The translations under genes were made by a program, and so were the position numbers. DNA of 64,000 nt from Eucommia ulmoides. Taxonomy: Eukaryota > Streptophyta > Magnoliopsida > Garryales > Eucommiaceae. Below the pieces are notes generated by a model. The model made no database searches. It was not told the DNA's origin and saw only the letters and a list, made by a program, of their open reading frames with translations. The stretch lies in assembly GCA_016647705.1 (NCBI GenBank), contig CM028340.1, positions 7,875,001 through 7,939,000 of the forward strand. The letters run 5' to 3'. Positions 62,425-64,000 of the stretch are shown here, one piece after another. Positions within the stretch are counted from its first letter, which is position 1. Every line of letters begins with the position of its first letter.

Positions 62425-62529
62425 GTGAACGGGATGAAGACGGTGGATATGGGAGATTTTATTGAATTGAAGCTTCTACTAGTCATGGGAAAGATTCAAC
62501 TTCAGCCTAATACTGCAATCTGCCAATAG
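62425..62529 (+). other. 3' UTR or alternative last exon of the YTH gene
   Basis: Directly after a TCTGGAAG acceptor-like site, an open stretch reads VNGMKTVDMGDFIELKLL and ends in TAG. It lies beyond the MITE-like insertion and in less AT-rich sequence. It could be 3' UTR, or an exon joined by splicing out the MITE. No donor just before the annotated stop is strong (AACG|GTGTGC). Confidence 0.3.
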
Positions 62530-63276
62530 AAATTTTTAGTTTCTTTCTTTTAGAATTTGCATTTCTTTTTTTTTTCTTTTTTTTTTTTTATATAAAGTGC
62601 AGGGGCAATTATTTTAGCTGCTGTACGATGTAAAATTACACCATTTATTAGCAAATTCGAAGAAGCAATGCAGGCGGTTAGGGGAAAAGATTCAAACGGG
62701 ACACTCGGTCATCTGTTGTTTTGTTTTTTCTTCTCAATTGCAGTGACCATTTTTAGTTAAGGCCTGTTTTTTTGTCAGACATTATATTATCGATTTTTAA
62801 ATTTGTAAGTGAAAAAATAATAAAAAAAATTAAGCGAGAAATTTAGGTGATTTCATTCTTTACTAAATGGGTTGAACAGTGTAGAGAAATTTAAAATTAG
62901 TAGATTAAAAAATTACACAAGTTTAGTTTCAATAATTTATCTTTTAAGTAGTGTTAAATATTTTTTCATCTAAGTAGTTCGATTTGGCATAATGTGATCT
63001 CTTGATAGAGTGAGGTGTTTGTTTAGGGGGTTTTTTTTCATAAGATATTTAAAAGAAAAAAGAATTTATTATTATTATTTTTCTAAATATTTGAAAGCAT
63101 GATAGATATAGAAACCATGAAAAAGAAACACACAAAAATGGTCAACATTTATCATTTAAAAAAAAGAAAATTGTGGTTGAAATTTTTTTATTATTATTTT
63201 AAATTAAGTTCTTTCTACAAATAGCTAATAGCTCACAAATAAAAGAAACCCAAAAATCTATATCTATATCTATACA
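62530..63276. other. No gene seen
   Basis: Probably transcribed 3' flank at first (to about 62760), then AT-rich spacer. Nothing recognisable. Confidence 0.4.
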
Positions 63277-64000
63277 TCTATACATATTATATAAAGTAAG
63301 GTTTTATTCTACCATTCATTTACAAAGATAAAATTACATATTTGTCCTCCACATTTGTAACAACAAAAAGGTCAACTTTTTGACCTATTTTATTTATAAT
63401 ATATATGTGACAATTTTATATATATTAAAAAGTTCATTTTTTATTTTAAAAAAAAAATAAAAATAAAAAATTATATATTATATTAATATATATGTCAACA
63501 TAAACAAGTTTTTTGTACGAAAATTTTATACATAAAATAGATTTACAAATTGAACTTAAAAATAAAACAAAATTAATCTACTCATTTTCGTATTTCATAC
63601 TTAAAAGTAAATTTATTTGATATAAAGAAAAATTCAAACTATTTAATCAAAATATAAAATGTAAAACTATTTAAAAAAAATATTTAACCACAATTATAAA
63701 TTTAGATATTTAATTTAAAATTTTTTAAGTAATTTTAAAACACATGTTAAAAATAATTCTATATATTATAGTAATAATATATATGTCAACATATACAAAT
63801 TTTTTGTACAATAATTTTATATACAAAGTATATTTACAAATTGCACTTACAAATTTTAAAAATTACTCTACCCATTTTTCTATTACATACTTAAAAGTAA
63901 TTCTATTTGGTATTAAAAAAAAAAAAAAAAAAATTCAAACTATTTAATAGAAATATAAAGGGTTAATAGCACTTTATCCCCCTTTCGTTTGGCCTATTTG
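63277..64000 (+). mobile_element. Possible Helitron 5' end, continuing off the window
   Basis: TCTATACATATTATATAAAG at 63277, preceded by A, resembles 5' ends of plant Helitrons (TCTATACTATTATAAAG). The 3' end is outside the window, so this is weak. Confidence 0.3.
63466..63950. repeat. Two-copy tandem repeat, about 290-bp period
   Basis: The segment with ATATATATGTCAACATA, TTTTTTGTAC, ATTTTATA and ATACTTAAAAGTAA occurs from about 63466 and again from about 63757, each ending AATTCAAACTATTTAAT. The copies have diverged noticeably. Confidence 0.75.

Overview
The window looks like nuclear DNA of a dicot plant. It is AT-rich, has plant-type spliced genes with GT-AG introns, and is packed with plant transposon families (Ty3/gypsy, Ty1/copia, L1 and RTE LINEs, hAT, MULE, Helitron). 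No species can be named from the sequence. Two complete protein-coding genes can be reconstructed exon by exon: a plastid CemA-like/DLDG1-type membrane protein (32820-47151, + strand, 7 coding exons, 433 aa) and an ECT-type YTH-domain m6A reader (55715-61748, + strand, 8 coding exons, 602 aa). In both, every exon junction keeps the frame. Everything else is repeats, decayed genes or gene fragments.

Layout. 1-4180: left-truncated Ty3/gypsy element on the - strand with several in-frame stops. 5196-6491: solo LTR. 6881-8437: RTE LINE fragment abutting a - strand LTR. 9412-15103: LTR-bounded gypsy element with gag but no recognisable pol, and two tandem-repeat blocks in its 3' part. 15408-16475: hAT element with an 8-bp target duplication. 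16568-17859: LTR fragment split by a Pack-MULE-like element carrying a broken dirigent-protein gene. 18526-19670: second hAT-like element. 20261-21187: six ~168-bp tandem units, each with an exon-like ~80-bp core. 21645-27990: decayed Ulp1-like (peptidase C48) gene, split by a copia-type LTR that itself carries a 1.47-kb insertion. 30507-32405: L1-type LINE remnant on the - strand.

32820-47151: the CemA-like gene. Its fourth intron is about 8 kb and holds an RTE LINE with an 18-bp target duplication, a copia element, a nested copia derivative with inverted instead of direct ends, and further copia LTR copies. 47973-50400: - strand Helitron-like Pif1 helicase remnant. 50690-52541: minisatellite and CA-rich sequence ending in a Helitron-type hairpin plus CTAG terminus. 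52801-53004: orphan LEA_3 (Lea5/SAG21-type) domain. 55715-61748: the YTH gene, with an upstream uORF and a MITE-like insertion just 3' of the coding region. The right edge is AT-rich with a two-copy tandem repeat.

The two intact genes are housekeeping/regulatory genes with no evident functional link to each other. The strongest unusual signals are the nested mobile elements: the inverted-LTR copia derivative, the dirigent-bearing MULE, the gag-only gypsy element with satellite-like repeats, and the exon-like tandem array.
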